A stretch of 64,000 bases of DNA, taken from the NCBI GenBank assembly GCA_965215615.1, contig OZ244068.1, forward strand, positions 1,116,001-1,180,000, read 5' to 3'. Numbering within the stretch: position 1 is the first letter of the stretch; each line of letters begins with the position of its first letter. Origin of the DNA: CBDATA01 sp965215615. Its GTDB lineage: Bacteria > Acidobacteriota > Vicinamibacteria > Marinacidobacterales > Marinacidobacteraceae. The position numbers were made by a program, and so were the translations under genes. This document shows positions 48,476-57,400 of this stretch, in pieces. The notes beneath the pieces were generated by a model, which worked only from the letters and a program-made list of their open reading frames with translations, had not been told where the DNA came from and did no database searches.

Positions 48476-49978
48476 ATGCGGACCGAAGCTCCCATGGCCC
48501 CGAGAGTTGCCGCCCTGTCCCTTCCGTTGGCTGTTCTGTTTGTGATCCCGCCGGGGTTCTCTCTAGCCCAGCCGGATCCCGATCTCGAGCGCGCCGCCCG
48601 CATCCGCTTCGAGAGCGGGGTCCAGTTCCTGAACGGAGGACGGGGTGAGCAGGCACTGCGCGATTTCGAGGCGGTGCTGCAGACGATGGGAGAAAGCAGC
48701 TTCGCGGATGATGCGGCGCTCGAGATCGCCCGCTACCGCTTCGAGGTGGAGGGAGATGCCGGGGCATCCCGGGCCATGCTGGAGCGGCTGCTCGCCGAAT
48801 ATCCGGCCGGAGATGTGGTGCCGGGGGCCTATTTCCTGAAGGCCCGGATGGCGCGGGAAGCCACGCCCCCGCGCTTTTCGGAAGCACAAGCCGACTGGGA
48901 GCGCGCCGTTCTCGCCGGAGGCGCGGACTCTCCCTGGAGTTACCCGGCACTTGTTGCCATCGCCCGCCTGGATTTCGCGTTCATGCGGGATGACGAAGCC
49001 GCTGGCGCGCTACTCGAGGCTCTTTACGGCAGTCACCGGGGAGATACGTCCCCGGGCGATCTTTTCGAGGCGCAATTCCTGCTCGGGCGCGCACTCGCCC
49101 GCTCGGGAGACCGGGAGGCGGCGCTTCTCGCGCTCGGAGCGCTTCGCCGGGACATCCTCGAAGCAGGCGACGAGGATGCCTTCGATCTTGCTGACCGTGC
49201 GTTCGCGCTCGGGGATCTGATCGCGAGCGGCGGAGATCGGGGCTTTCTCGGCGGCATCGTCGCGCCCCGGCCTCTCGACCGGCCGCTCCGGCTTCGGGTT
49301 TCCGGTTCGGTGATGCACATCCTCGACCGCGATACCGGGGAATTGCAGAGCCTGAACCTTGAGGGGGAATCCATCGGTGTCCTTCCGGTGGAAAACGCCC
49401 GGAGCTTCGCGATGCTGCCGGATGGTGGTCCGGTGATCGCCGCCGAGCGGGCGCTCCTCCTCGACGGCCGGATGGTGCGGATGCTCGCGCCGGACGATGA
49501 GGGCAGACTGGTGCCGCTCGACCGGATTCGATCCGTCGCGGTGACTCCGGAAGGCTTGTGGATATGGGACGAGCGTCGCGAACAGATCCTGCGTTTCGCC
49601 TTCTCGGGGGTCTTCGTGGATGTCATGCCGCTTCCCCGGCTCGCCGACCTGCGACTCATCGAGCGGCATCCGGCCGGCTATCTGCTGGTGCTCGGGGAAG
49701 GGGGAGTCCGCGGGTTCGACCCGGTGGGCAACTCGGTGCTCTCCTTGCCGCTCGAAGACCCGGTGGATGTCGCCTTCGATGATCTCGGGCGGCTCCATGT
49801 CCTCGATGCCGAAGGCCCCCTGATCGTTACGTACGATCGCGATTTCCGCCAGATTTCCCGAATTTCCGCCGCGGATCTGCGGTCGGCCGGGATCCGCGAA
49901 CCGGTGTCTCTCGATATCGGTACCGATGGTTCGCTGTTCGTGCTGGATGCCGGGGGCGTGATCGGGGTGTTCCGATGA
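48476..49978 (+). CDS. Secreted TPR/beta-propeller-like protein
   Basis: About 500 aa (alternative starts at 48449 and 48494). The signal peptide (VAALSLPLAVLFVIPPGFSL) precedes TPR-like helices (~20-250: FESGVQFLNGGRGEQALRDF, ALEIARYRFEVEGDAGASRA) and then a beta-strand region (~260-500) with repeats such as LQSLNLEGESIGVLP, SVAVTPEGLWIWDERREQIL and VDVAFDDLGRLHVLDAEGPL that suggest an NHL/propeller fold. No enzyme motif is visible. The stop overlaps the next gene (ATGA), so it forms a unit with the PEGA-PDZ and FHA proteins. Role unknown, likely periplasmic scaffold. Confidence 0.7.
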   Translation: MRTEAPMAPRVAALSLPLAVLFVIPPGFSLAQPDPDLERAARIRFESGVQFLNGGRGEQALRDFEAVLQTMGESSFADDAALEIARYRFEVEGDAGASRAMLERLLAEYPAGDVVPGAYFLKARMAREATPPRFSEAQADWERAVLAGGADSPWSYPALVAIARLDFAFMRDDEAAGALLEALYGSHRGDTSPGDLFEAQFLLGRALARSGDREAALLALGALRRDILEAGDEDAFDLADRAFALGDLIASGGDRGFLGGIVAPRPLDRPLRLRVSGSVMHILDRDTGELQSLNLEGESIGVLPVENARSFAMLPDGGPVIAAERALLLDGRMVRMLAPDDEGRLVPLDRIRSVAVTPEGLWIWDERREQILRFAFSGVFVDVMPLPRLADLRLIERHPAGYLLVLGEGGVRGFDPVGNSVLSLPLEDPVDVAFDDLGRLHVLDAEGPLIVTYDRDFRQISRISAADLRSAGIREPVSLDIGTDGSLFVLDAGGVIGVFR

Positions 49979-52023
49979 TCCGTTTCGGATTTTGGTGCCT
50001 GGCCCTGATCCTGCCGGCTTCGGTGTTCGGAGCGGCCTTGCTACAGGTCGAATTTCGGGAGGAAGAGCTCAGAAGTATCGCCGCCGAACTTCCGGAACTG
50101 CGTCGGCGGGCCTCGGATGCCGACCTCGCCACCGATGCGGTGATCGCTCTCACCGGGATTCTGCGCCGGCTCGAACCGGCAGAAGTCGGGGATTCCGCGT
50201 TCGGAGAGCTGGAGGCGGAACTCTCCGGCCGGGCACTCGAATATCGGGCCCGTGCCTACCTGAGCCGCGGCGACCGGGAAGAGGGAATCCAGGACGCGCG
50301 CACCCTGCTCCTGCTGGCACCCGGCTGGGAAGTGGATCGCTCTGATCTGACGCCGGCGTTCGTGGACATGTTCGAGCAGGAGCGCGTCCGCCTCGTCGCC
50401 TGGATCCAGGTGGAAACCACTCCCCCCGGCGCGACCGTCTTCATCGGTGATTCCCGGGCGGGAGAGACCCCCCTCGTCGGGTATCCGGTGGTGAGTGGTT
50501 CGATGCGGATTCGCGTCGAGCGCGCTGGCTACCGCGGAGTCGAGTTTCCCCGGATGGATGTCCTGGCAGGGGAGGTGGTTCGCCTGGAGCAGGAGCTTCT
50601 TCGCGAGGGGCCGGTGCTGCCGATCATCACCGCTCCCCCGGGAGTCACGGTGCGGGTGGACGGCAGGGTGGCCGGAACTACCGGGGGCTCCCTGCCGGAA
50701 GATCTCAAGCCGATGGCTCCGCCACGGTTCGCCGAAGAGGATCTCTCCGCGCCTCTCGACATCGGCGGCCTGCGCGTCGGAGCCCAGGAGATCACGCTCT
50801 CCGCGCCATGTCGCCAGCAATCCCGGTTCACCTTCCACGCCGACGAGGCGCGGGACTACCTGCCGCGCTTCGTGCGGCTCCGGCCTTCCATCGGGGCTCT
50901 CCTCGTTGAGAGCGAGCCGCCGGGAGGACGCGTTCTGCTCGACGGCGAGGAACAGGGTGTCACGCCGCTCACCTTTTCCGCTCTTTGTGCTGGCCGCCAC
51001 CAGGTAGAGATCCGGCATCCCGCCGGCCGTTGCCGGGAGACGGTGGAAGTTCGCCGGGATGCCCGCGCTTCGGTCGTCTGCAGGACGAAGCCGCTGCTCC
51101 GGCTGGCGCCTGCCGGGCCCGATGCCATCTCTCCGCTCGAGGAAGTCGCCCGGCGTGCGGTGGCTGCGGCCGAAGTGGGCTATCTGCTGCCGCCGGAGGA
51201 TCCGGGGGAAGGGAGCATCGTCTCCGAGCTTCGGGTGGTTCCTGGAGCGAGTGGCGGCCGGGGAGTCGTGGAGTTGACCGCCTCGGGTGCTTCCCTCCCG
51301 GACGGGGTGCCCTTCGACCGTTTCGATCCCGATTCGGTGAGCTTCGCGGTGGAACGTATCCTTCGTCCGGTTCCCCGCCGCGCTGCGTGGGCAGGCTTCT
51401 CGGCCGGTCTCCGGCGCGTCCAGGAACTCGACGGAAGCTCTTCCCTCGCGCTCGAAGTGTTTTCGGTGCATCCCGAAGGACCCGCAGTGCTGGCCGGGAT
51501 GGAGCCGGGCGATCTCTTGCTGGAGGTGGACGGGCGACCGGTCGCCGACGAGGCGATCCTCGCCCGAATCCTGGCCGAACAGATTCCGGATCAGCCGCTC
51601 GACGTGCTGGTGCGGCGAGGCGACTCCGATCGTCTCCTCAGGATCACGATCGCGACGGTTCCGATCTTGCCGACGGCTTCGGCTCACCGGTGTAACCGGC
51701 GTCTCGTCGAGATTCTCGCCGACGCGGCGACGGGCGGAGAAGACGCGGTCCGTCGCCTCGAGGCGGGGATATGTCGTTTTCTGCTTGGCGACCCGGGAGC
51801 CGCCCTCGCCGAAGGACTCGGTGCCCCGGCAGATGCAGGCATGGGCGCTCTCAAAGGGGCCCGCCTCTACTACCGGGGCCTCGCGCTCTTCGAGCTCGGG
51901 GACCGGGAAGAGGCGATCCGGTCGCTCGAAGCCGCTGCGGCGGTTCCCGGGGCTTACCTGATCTCTCCTTCCGGTCCGCCCCTCGGCCCGCTCGTTCGCC
52001 GCCTCCTGCGGAGGCTTCGGTGA
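49975..52023 (+). CDS. Secreted PEGA- and PDZ-domain protein
   Basis: A 682-aa protein with an N-terminal signal peptide (MIRFGFWCLALILPASVFGA). A helical repeat region comes first, then PEGA-type beta modules: residues ~140-210 (ETTPPGATVFIGDSRAGETP), ~215-235 (TAPPGVTVRVDGRVAG) and ~305-345 (ESEPPGGRVLLDGEEQGVTP). A PDZ domain lies near 500-560 (PAVLAGMEPGDLLLEVDGRP) and TPR-like helices near the end (ALFELGDREEAIRSLEAAAA). PEGA domains bind envelope components and PDZ domains bind peptides, so an envelope-bound adaptor is plausible. It is coupled to both neighbours by ATGA and GTGA overlaps. Confidence 0.78.
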   Translation: MIRFGFWCLALILPASVFGAALLQVEFREEELRSIAAELPELRRRASDADLATDAVIALTGILRRLEPAEVGDSAFGELEAELSGRALEYRARAYLSRGDREEGIQDARTLLLLAPGWEVDRSDLTPAFVDMFEQERVRLVAWIQVETTPPGATVFIGDSRAGETPLVGYPVVSGSMRIRVERAGYRGVEFPRMDVLAGEVVRLEQELLREGPVLPIITAPPGVTVRVDGRVAGTTGGSLPEDLKPMAPPRFAEEDLSAPLDIGGLRVGAQEITLSAPCRQQSRFTFHADEARDYLPRFVRLRPSIGALLVESEPPGGRVLLDGEEQGVTPLTFSALCAGRHQVEIRHPAGRCRETVEVRRDARASVVCRTKPLLRLAPAGPDAISPLEEVARRAVAAAEVGYLLPPEDPGEGSIVSELRVVPGASGGRGVVELTASGASLPDGVPFDRFDPDSVSFAVERILRPVPRRAAWAGFSAGLRRVQELDGSSSLALEVFSVHPEGPAVLAGMEPGDLLLEVDGRPVADEAILARILAEQIPDQPLDVLVRRGDSDRLLRITIATVPILPTASAHRCNRRLVEILADAATGGEDAVRRLEAGICRFLLGDPGAALAEGLGAPADAGMGALKGARLYYRGLALFELGDREEAIRSLEAAAAVPGAYLISPSGPPLGPLVRRLLRRLR

Positions 52024-52559
52024 CCGAAGCCCGCGCGATCCTCCCGCGCTACGCCCTCAGGGTCGAAAACGCGCCATCCGGTCTGCTCGGCGAAGGGGCG
52101 GCCCCCCCAGGAGCGAGCTATCCGATTTCGCTGCGCGCCACGCTGATCGGGAGCGCTCCCCACGCACATATCCGTCTCGAAGACCCTTTCATCAGCGCGG
52201 AGCACGCCCGGCTCCTGCTCCGCGACACCGATTTGCGCCTCGAAGATCTGAAGAGCACGAACCGGACGCTTCTGAACGGCGCTCCGGTGACCACCCGGGT
52301 GGCTCTTCACCCGGGCGACGTGCTCCAACTCGCGGAAGTGACCTGCCGCATCGAATCCCTCGTCGGTGCGATGCCCCGAACCTCGCGCGAGACGGCCGCC
52401 GGACCCCGCGAAGAAGCGTTCCTCGCGCCTGTCCGGCTCCCGGCCGTCCATCTCGCCGGCCCGCTTCCCGGAGAACCCCGCCGTTTCCGGCTGCGGGTCC
52501 TGCTCTGGTTCGGGATCTCGGCGGCGCTGGCCGCGGTTCTCGCCTGGCTGCTGGCGTGA
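52020..52559 (+). CDS. FHA-domain protein with C-terminal membrane anchor
   Basis: A 179-aa protein from a GTG at 52020 that overlaps the PEGA-PDZ stop (GTGA). The FHA domain occupies ~35-110: ATLIGSAPHAHIRLEDPFIS, EHARLLLRDTDLRLEDLKST, NRTLLNGAPVTTRVALHPGD. It shows the RxxS/N-type phosphothreonine pocket only partly (Ser-Ala-Pro-His in place of the usual G-R-x2-N). The last ~22 residues form a TM helix (LLWFGISAALAAVLAWLL). FHA proteins recognise phosphothreonine, implying input from a Ser/Thr kinase that is not encoded here. Its stop overlaps the LD-carboxypeptidase gene. Confidence 0.8.
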   Translation: MTEARAILPRYALRVENAPSGLLGEGAAPPGASYPISLRATLIGSAPHAHIRLEDPFISAEHARLLLRDTDLRLEDLKSTNRTLLNGAPVTTRVALHPGDVLQLAEVTCRIESLVGAMPRTSRETAAGPREEAFLAPVRLPAVHLAGPLPGEPRRFRLRVLLWFGISAALAAVLAWLLA

Positions 52560-53476
52560 CGCGCATCCTGCCGAAGGCGGTGCTCCCCGGCTCCACGATC
52601 GGCATTTTCGCGCCCGCGAGTCCGGTACGGCTTCCCTTTCTCGAAGCGGGGGAGCGCGAGCTTCAGAGGCTCGGGTTTCATACGAGGCGTTCCCGGAACC
52701 TGCTGGCGCGCCGCGATTTCACTGCGGGGACCGCCGCGGAGCGGACCGCCGACTTCCTCGAGCTTTGGGACGACGACCGGGTGGATGCCCTTTTCGGGGC
52801 ACGCGGTGGTTACGGGAGTCTGGACCTCCTCTCCGGCGTTCCCGCGGCGCTGCTCCGCGACCGGCCCCGGATCCTCCTCGGCGCGAGCGACCTCACTGCG
52901 CTGCTCGCCCACGCCGACGCTGCCGGCATGCCCGCGCTCCACGGCCCGATGGTGGCCCAGCAGATCGCCCGGGGGGAAGAGGCCTGGGATTCCGCCGAGC
53001 TCATGGGGCTTTTGAGCGCCACCGAGCCGGGCTTCCACCTTCCGTGGCGGGGCGCGACCATGCTCGCCGAGGGAGCGGCCGAGGGCGAACTGCGGGGCGG
53101 TTGTCTGTCGCTCGTGGCGGCGCTCGTCGGCACTCCCTGGGCGGTTCGTTTCGAGGGAGCCATCGCGGTTCTCGAAGACATCGGGGTCAAGCCCTTCCAG
53201 ATCGAGCGGATGTGGACCCAGTTGCGGCTTTCGGGAGCACTCGATGGGGTGCGCGGAATCGTTTTCGGACAGATGCCCGGGTGTCTCCAGCACCCGGATC
53301 AGGGATACACACTCGCCGAACTGCTCTGCCGGCTGGCCGAACCGCTCGGCATCCCGGTGGTCTTCGGCTTCGCCACCGGGCATCTCGAAAAGGGCCGCTG
53401 CCGGGCCCTGCCGCTTGGGGTTCGTGCCCGCCTGGATGCAGATGGGCTGACCCTGCTCGAGGCCGTCGTCCGTTGA
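52556..53476 (+). CDS. LD-carboxypeptidase (S66 family)
   Basis: A 306-aa protein from a GTG at 52556 that overlaps the FHA stop (GTGA). S66 signatures: PGSTIGIFAPASPV near the start, ALFGARGGYGSLDLL, the nucleophile elbow ILLGASDLTALL, and the later Glu/His segments IAVLEDIGVKPFQIERM and FGFATGHLEKGRC. LdcA removes the terminal D-Ala from muropeptide tetrapeptides during recycling. The gene sits directly before mpl (TTGA overlap), which uses the resulting tripeptide. No signal peptide is present, so it is cytoplasmic as in E. coli. Confidence 0.9.
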   Translation: MTRILPKAVLPGSTIGIFAPASPVRLPFLEAGERELQRLGFHTRRSRNLLARRDFTAGTAAERTADFLELWDDDRVDALFGARGGYGSLDLLSGVPAALLRDRPRILLGASDLTALLAHADAAGMPALHGPMVAQQIARGEEAWDSAELMGLLSATEPGFHLPWRGATMLAEGAAEGELRGGCLSLVAALVGTPWAVRFEGAIAVLEDIGVKPFQIERMWTQLRLSGALDGVRGIVFGQMPGCLQHPDQGYTLAELLCRLAEPLGIPVVFGFATGHLEKGRCRALPLGVRARLDADGLTLLEAVVR

Positions 53477-54945
53477 TCGGGCTACCCGCGCCCGGAGAGC
53501 GAATCCATCTCCTCGGAATCGCCGGGACCGCGATGGCCTCTCTGGCCGGGCTTTTGTCGCGCCTCGGGTATCGAGTCAGCGGTTCCGATCAGGGTGTGTA
53601 TCCGCCGATGTCCACCCTCCTCGAACAGGAGGCCATTCCGTTTTCGAGTCCGTACTCGGCCCGAAATCTCCCCGAAAATCCTGTTCTCGTGGTGGTGGGC
53701 AACGCGATCTCGCGGGGAAATCCGGAGCTCGAAGCGGCGCTCGACCGCCGCCTGACTCTGGTTTCGTTTCCGGAAGCCCTCCGGGAGATGGTTCTTCGCT
53801 CGCGCGCGCCGCTGGTGGTGGCGGGAACCCACGGGAAGACCACCACCACGTCGCTTCTTGCGACCATCCTCGTTCGCTCGGGAGCGGATGCCGGCTGTCT
53901 CATCGGTGGGATATCGGAAGATCTCGGGGGGAGTTTCCGGCTTGGGGCGGAAGGGGCTCCCTTCGTTCTCGAAGGCGACGAGTACGACTCGGCGTACTGG
54001 GACAAGGGGCCGAAGTTCCTCCACTATCTGCCCGAAGTCGCGATCATCGGCAACGTGGAGTTCGACCACGCGGACATCTATCCTGATTTCGCGGCGGTCT
54101 GCCGGGCGTTCTCCTTTCTGGCCCGTTTGCCGCCCCGGCGGGGGCTGTTGCTGCTCGGGGCGGACTCTCCGTCAGCCCTCGCACTCCGGGAAGACGCTCA
54201 CACCAGTGTACAGACGTTCGGTCTCTCGGAGGCCGCCGACTGGAAAGGCCGGATCCTCGGTTCCGGCTCCTCGGGTTCCCGCCTCGCGGTCACCTTTCGC
54301 GACGAGGAGAAGCCCCCCCTCACGGGCGCCTTCTGGGGCGAAGCCGGAGCGCGCAACGTGCTGGCCGCAGTCGCCGCCGCCGCATGGGTGGGCACCCGGT
54401 GGGACCGGATACGGGAATCGGTGGCCGGATTCGAGGGGGTTCGTCGCCGGCTGGAGCCGGTGGGAGAGGCTCACGGCTTCCGCGTGGTGCGCGATTTCGC
54501 CCATCACCCTACCGCGGTGCGGGCCGCCATCGAGAGTGCCGCCGCCCGCTGGCCCGACTCGGAAATCGTCGCGGTGTTCGAGCCTCGCTCCTTCACCGCG
54601 AGGAGCAGCGTCTTCCAGAACGACTTCGCCGCCGCTTTCGCCGGGGCGCGTCGGGTTCTGCTCGCCGGGACCCTGGATCCGTCCCGCGGTCATTCTCCGG
54701 ACCGGGGCCTCGACCTCTGCCGTCTGGCCGGGGACATTGCCCGGAGCGGTGTTTCGGCTGAAGTGCTCCCGGACCGGGATCGCCTGGTGAGCCGGATTCT
54801 CGAGACCGCGGAGGGATCCGGCCCCGGAGTACTCCTTTTCCTCTCGAACGGCTGGTTCGGAGGGGTTCCGGAGGAGGTGGTGGAGCGGCCCCGCTCCGTT
54901 CAACGACGGAGTCCGGAGCTTCCGGGGCCGCCCCGGATCACATAG
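53473..54945 (+). CDS. mpl: UDP-N-acetylmuramate:L-alanyl-gamma-D-glutamyl-meso-diaminopimelate ligase
   Basis: A 490-aa Mur-ligase-family enzyme from a TTG at 53473 overlapping the carboxypeptidase stop. Landmarks are HLLGIAGTAMASLAGLLSRL, SGSDQGVYPPMST, the ATP loop VVAGTHGKTTTTSLL, LEGDEYDSAYWDKGPKFLHY, NVEFDHADIYPDF and RDFAHHPTAVRAAIESA. AGTAMASLAGLL and the FxHHPTA block distinguish Mpl from MurC. It reattaches recycled tripeptide to UDP-MurNAc. With the preceding LD-carboxypeptidase and the AmpG-like permease elsewhere, it implies murein recycling. The last 46 bases overlap the secretin gene on the other strand. Confidence 0.92.
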   Translation: MIGLPAPGERIHLLGIAGTAMASLAGLLSRLGYRVSGSDQGVYPPMSTLLEQEAIPFSSPYSARNLPENPVLVVVGNAISRGNPELEAALDRRLTLVSFPEALREMVLRSRAPLVVAGTHGKTTTTSLLATILVRSGADAGCLIGGISEDLGGSFRLGAEGAPFVLEGDEYDSAYWDKGPKFLHYLPEVAIIGNVEFDHADIYPDFAAVCRAFSFLARLPPRRGLLLLGADSPSALALREDAHTSVQTFGLSEAADWKGRILGSGSSGSRLAVTFRDEEKPPLTGAFWGEAGARNVLAAVAAAAWVGTRWDRIRESVAGFEGVRRRLEPVGEAHGFRVVRDFAHHPTAVRAAIESAAARWPDSEIVAVFEPRSFTARSSVFQNDFAAAFAGARRVLLAGTLDPSRGHSPDRGLDLCRLAGDIARSGVSAEVLPDRDRLVSRILETAEGSGPGVLLFLSNGWFGGVPEEVVERPRSVQRRSPELPGPPRIT

Positions 54946-56555
54946 GGAGTCAGTGATTCGCGATCGATGTCGGCTCTTCGGGTGATCCGCGGGGTGAGGG
55001 TCAGGATGATGTCGGAGTCCATCGACTCCTCGGTGTTGGCACCGAACAGGCGGCCGACCACCGGGATATCGGCGATCCCGGGGAGGCCCCTGAGCGCCCT
55101 TCGCTCTTCCTGTCGGATCAGGCCGGCGATCATGCTGGTTTCTCCGTTGCGGAGACGTAGTGTGGTCTCGACGGCACGGTTTCCGAAAGTGGGAAGCCCC
55201 GAGTAGCCGGTCCCCGAAACGTTGTCGAGGCGGACGCTGACTTCGAGCGTCACGCTGTCATCGTGGTGGATTCGGGGCAGGATCGCGATGCTGACACCCA
55301 CGTTTTCGTATTCGAAAGTGGTGGTGGGCTGCTGAGCAAGTCCGCCGGTGGCGATCGGAGCGAAGGTGGTCACCGGGACCGGAACCCGCTCGCCGAAATC
55401 CGCGGTGGCCGGCCTGCCGTCCGAGGCACGGAGCTGCGGGTTGGCGAGGACGTGGGTGTCGGTGTCGGTGCGTACCAGATCGAGGATCGCTCCCGGCAGC
55501 CCGGCGATCCGCAGGTTGGACCGGGTGTACGGGTTTTCGAGGATGGTGTCGAGCCGGGGAGTGAGCGCGGCGGCGATGCCTTCGGATTCCGGCGAGACGA
55601 GCGGCAGTCCGAAACGTTCCAGTTGGCTCCGGTTCACTTCCATCAGCTCGACATCCACCACCACCTCGGCCGGACTCCGGTCGAGCGCCTGGATCATCCG
55701 CGCCGCCGACCGCACCCGCTCCCAGGTGTCCACCATGGTGATCGAGTTGGTCCCGGCGTGCTGGGCGATGTTCCGTAACTGGAGCGTCACCCGCAGCGCA
55801 TCCATCGTTTCGGCGAGATCGGCCGAAGAGAGGTAGAAGGTCTGGGCGACTTCCTGCTCGTACTGGACCCGCTTGCCTGGAGTGTCGGGAACGATGGTCA
55901 CGAGTTCGGGGGACTCCACCCGAAAGAAATGACCGGTGGTGGAAGTGATCCCGGTGAGCGCGTTCTCGAAGGTGATGTCTTCGGATTCGATGGAGAGGGT
56001 CTGGTCGGCGAAGTCCTCGTCGAAAACCACGTTCACGCCGGCGAGTTCGCCGAGAGTGAGGAGAACTTCCCGCAGGCTTGCGTTCTGGAACACGAAACTC
56101 ACCGGTGCTTCGGCATCTTCGATCAGGTCGAGGCCGAAAGGAGCAGCGAGGATTTCGTCTTTCAGCGAGGCGAGCGTCTCGAGCCGCAGACCGGCTTCCG
56201 CCGCCTCGGCCGCTTCGGTGAGTTCCGGCAACCGGTCCTGGTAACGGATTTGGTCCGGAGCGAAGAGGATCGCGGCGCGGATCGCGTCCTCGGCCGCCCG
56301 GTATTCCCCGGCCGCCGCCAGCGTCTCGGCCCGGCCCGCGTGATCCTCGGCAGCGCGCCGCCGGGCCCGGTTCAGCGCGAGGTTCGCTTCTGCATCGCCC
56401 GGGTGCTCCGCGAGTACCCGGGCATAGTGGGCGACCGCTTCGTCGTAACGGCCCATGCGTTCGGCCCGCTCCCCCGGCTGGAGGCGCGCTCCGGCCGAAC
56501 AGCCGGCGAGGACGAGGATCAGGAGCCCGGCGGCCACCGGGCCGCGGGTGGTCAT
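54900..56555 (-). CDS. Secretin-family lipoprotein (GspD/PilQ-like)
   Basis: A 551-aa protein with lipobox LILVLAGCSA. Residues ~25-110 contain TPR-like helices (MGRYDEAVAHYARVLAEHPG). A short N-domain follows (~170-230: NASLREVLLTLGELAGVNVV). The secretin domain spans ~320-545: VDVELMEVNRSQLERFGLPL, ANPQLRASDGRPATADFGER, LRLRNGETSMIAGLIRQEER and GLPGIADIPVVGRLFGANTE, ending in SDIILTLTPRI. No other type II secretion or pilus gene is nearby, so the channel partner is unknown. The start is coupled by ATGA overlap to lolA. Confidence 0.9.
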   Translation of the reverse strand: MTTRGPVAAGLLILVLAGCSAGARLQPGERAERMGRYDEAVAHYARVLAEHPGDAEANLALNRARRRAAEDHAGRAETLAAAGEYRAAEDAIRAAILFAPDQIRYQDRLPELTEAAEAAEAGLRLETLASLKDEILAAPFGLDLIEDAEAPVSFVFQNASLREVLLTLGELAGVNVVFDEDFADQTLSIESEDITFENALTGITSTTGHFFRVESPELVTIVPDTPGKRVQYEQEVAQTFYLSSADLAETMDALRVTLQLRNIAQHAGTNSITMVDTWERVRSAARMIQALDRSPAEVVVDVELMEVNRSQLERFGLPLVSPESEGIAAALTPRLDTILENPYTRSNLRIAGLPGAILDLVRTDTDTHVLANPQLRASDGRPATADFGERVPVPVTTFAPIATGGLAQQPTTTFEYENVGVSIAILPRIHHDDSVTLEVSVRLDNVSGTGYSGLPTFGNRAVETTLRLRNGETSMIAGLIRQEERRALRGLPGIADIPVVGRLFGANTEESMDSDIILTLTPRITRRADIDRESLTPYVIRGGPGSSGLRR

Positions 56556-57268
56556 CGGGCGCGATCCGCCAATTCCTGCGCGGTCACCACATCGGCACCC
56601 GGAGGGATACGGAAATCGAAGAGCGACTCGGGTGGCGGATCCCCGACCCGGAATTCGTGGAAGCGGAAAGTCGTCCGGTTTCCTTCGGGATCGAGCAGTT
56701 CGAGGACGCGGATCAGACCGGTTTCGGTCTCCACTTCGAGAACGGCGCGCTCCACCTCGCCGACTCCGGCGAGTGGTGTCAGAAGCACCCGCTCCCGGCC
56801 CTCGGGAGTGGAGTCGTCCACGACCCGTTCCGCACCGAAGTGGTCGAGGATGGCGGCTTCGCCGGTAAGGAAGGCGAGGGGGTTCGGAGTCCCCTCATCT
56901 CCCATCGGCGGCATGGCACCGACGATCACCTGTCGATCCGCCGGAACGTGGAACCAGGTATTCGTTCCGTCGCTCACGAATACCTTGGGTTCGGGTTTTT
57001 GATACTCCCAGTGCATCCGTCCGGCCCGACTCACGGTCAGCCAGCCGCTTTCCACCCGCTCCCGGCCGAAGATTCTCGGCGCGAAACGCTGTTCGAAGCC
57101 GGACTGGAAGTGGGGCAGTCCGCGGTGGTGGGCTTCGATCCGACGTACCAGTTCGTCTGCGGTCTCGCGTGCTTCGGCCGGTGGGGAGAGAAGAAGCGCG
57201 ACCCACGAGATCACCACCGCGATGCGGAGCGTCCGGACGGGCCGTTCCCGAAGCGACAGCGAGGTCAT
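56552..57268 (-). CDS. lolA: Outer-membrane lipoprotein carrier protein LolA
   Basis: About 238 aa with a signal peptide (TLRIAVVISWVALLLSPPAEA). The LolA fold is indicated by ADELVRRIEAHHRGLPHFQS, GRERVESGWLTVSRAGRMHW, EYQKPEPKVFVSDGTNTWF, and NRTTFRFHEFRVGDPPPESL near the C-terminus. LolA ferries lipoproteins across the periplasm, and several lipoproteins occur in this window. Starts at 57274 or 57268 are both possible. Its stop overlaps the secretin start, so a carrier and a lipoprotein secretin are co-translated. tRNA-Ala lies 26 bp upstream. Confidence 0.85.
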   Translation of the reverse strand: MTSLSLRERPVRTLRIAVVISWVALLLSPPAEARETADELVRRIEAHHRGLPHFQSGFEQRFAPRIFGRERVESGWLTVSRAGRMHWEYQKPEPKVFVSDGTNTWFHVPADRQVIVGAMPPMGDEGTPNPLAFLTGEAAILDHFGAERVVDDSTPEGRERVLLTPLAGVGEVERAVLEVETETGLIRVLELLDPEGNRTTFRFHEFRVGDPPPESLFDFRIPPGADVVTAQELADRAR

Positions 57269-57293
57269 GAGCATGGAATCGGATGAGTTTCGG

Positions 57294-57366
57294 TGGACGG
57301 CACGGGGATCGAACCCGTGACCTCGGCATTGCGAACGCCGCGCTCTCCCAGCTGAGCTAGCCGCCC
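57294..57366 (-). tRNA. tRNA-Ala (anticodon CGC)
   Basis: On the minus strand a full cloverleaf of 73 nt is visible. The acceptor is GGGCGGC pairing with GCCGTCC. The D-arm is GCTC...GAGC, the anticodon stem is CGGCG/TGCCG with loop TTCGCAA (anticodon CGC), and the T-arm is CACGGGTTCGATCCCCGTG. The discriminator is A; the following bases are CCG, so the CCA end is not encoded. It reads GCG codons. Confidence 0.93.
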
Positions 57367-57400
57367 CCGAACGAGGTTCACAACTTAGTTTAACAGGCTC

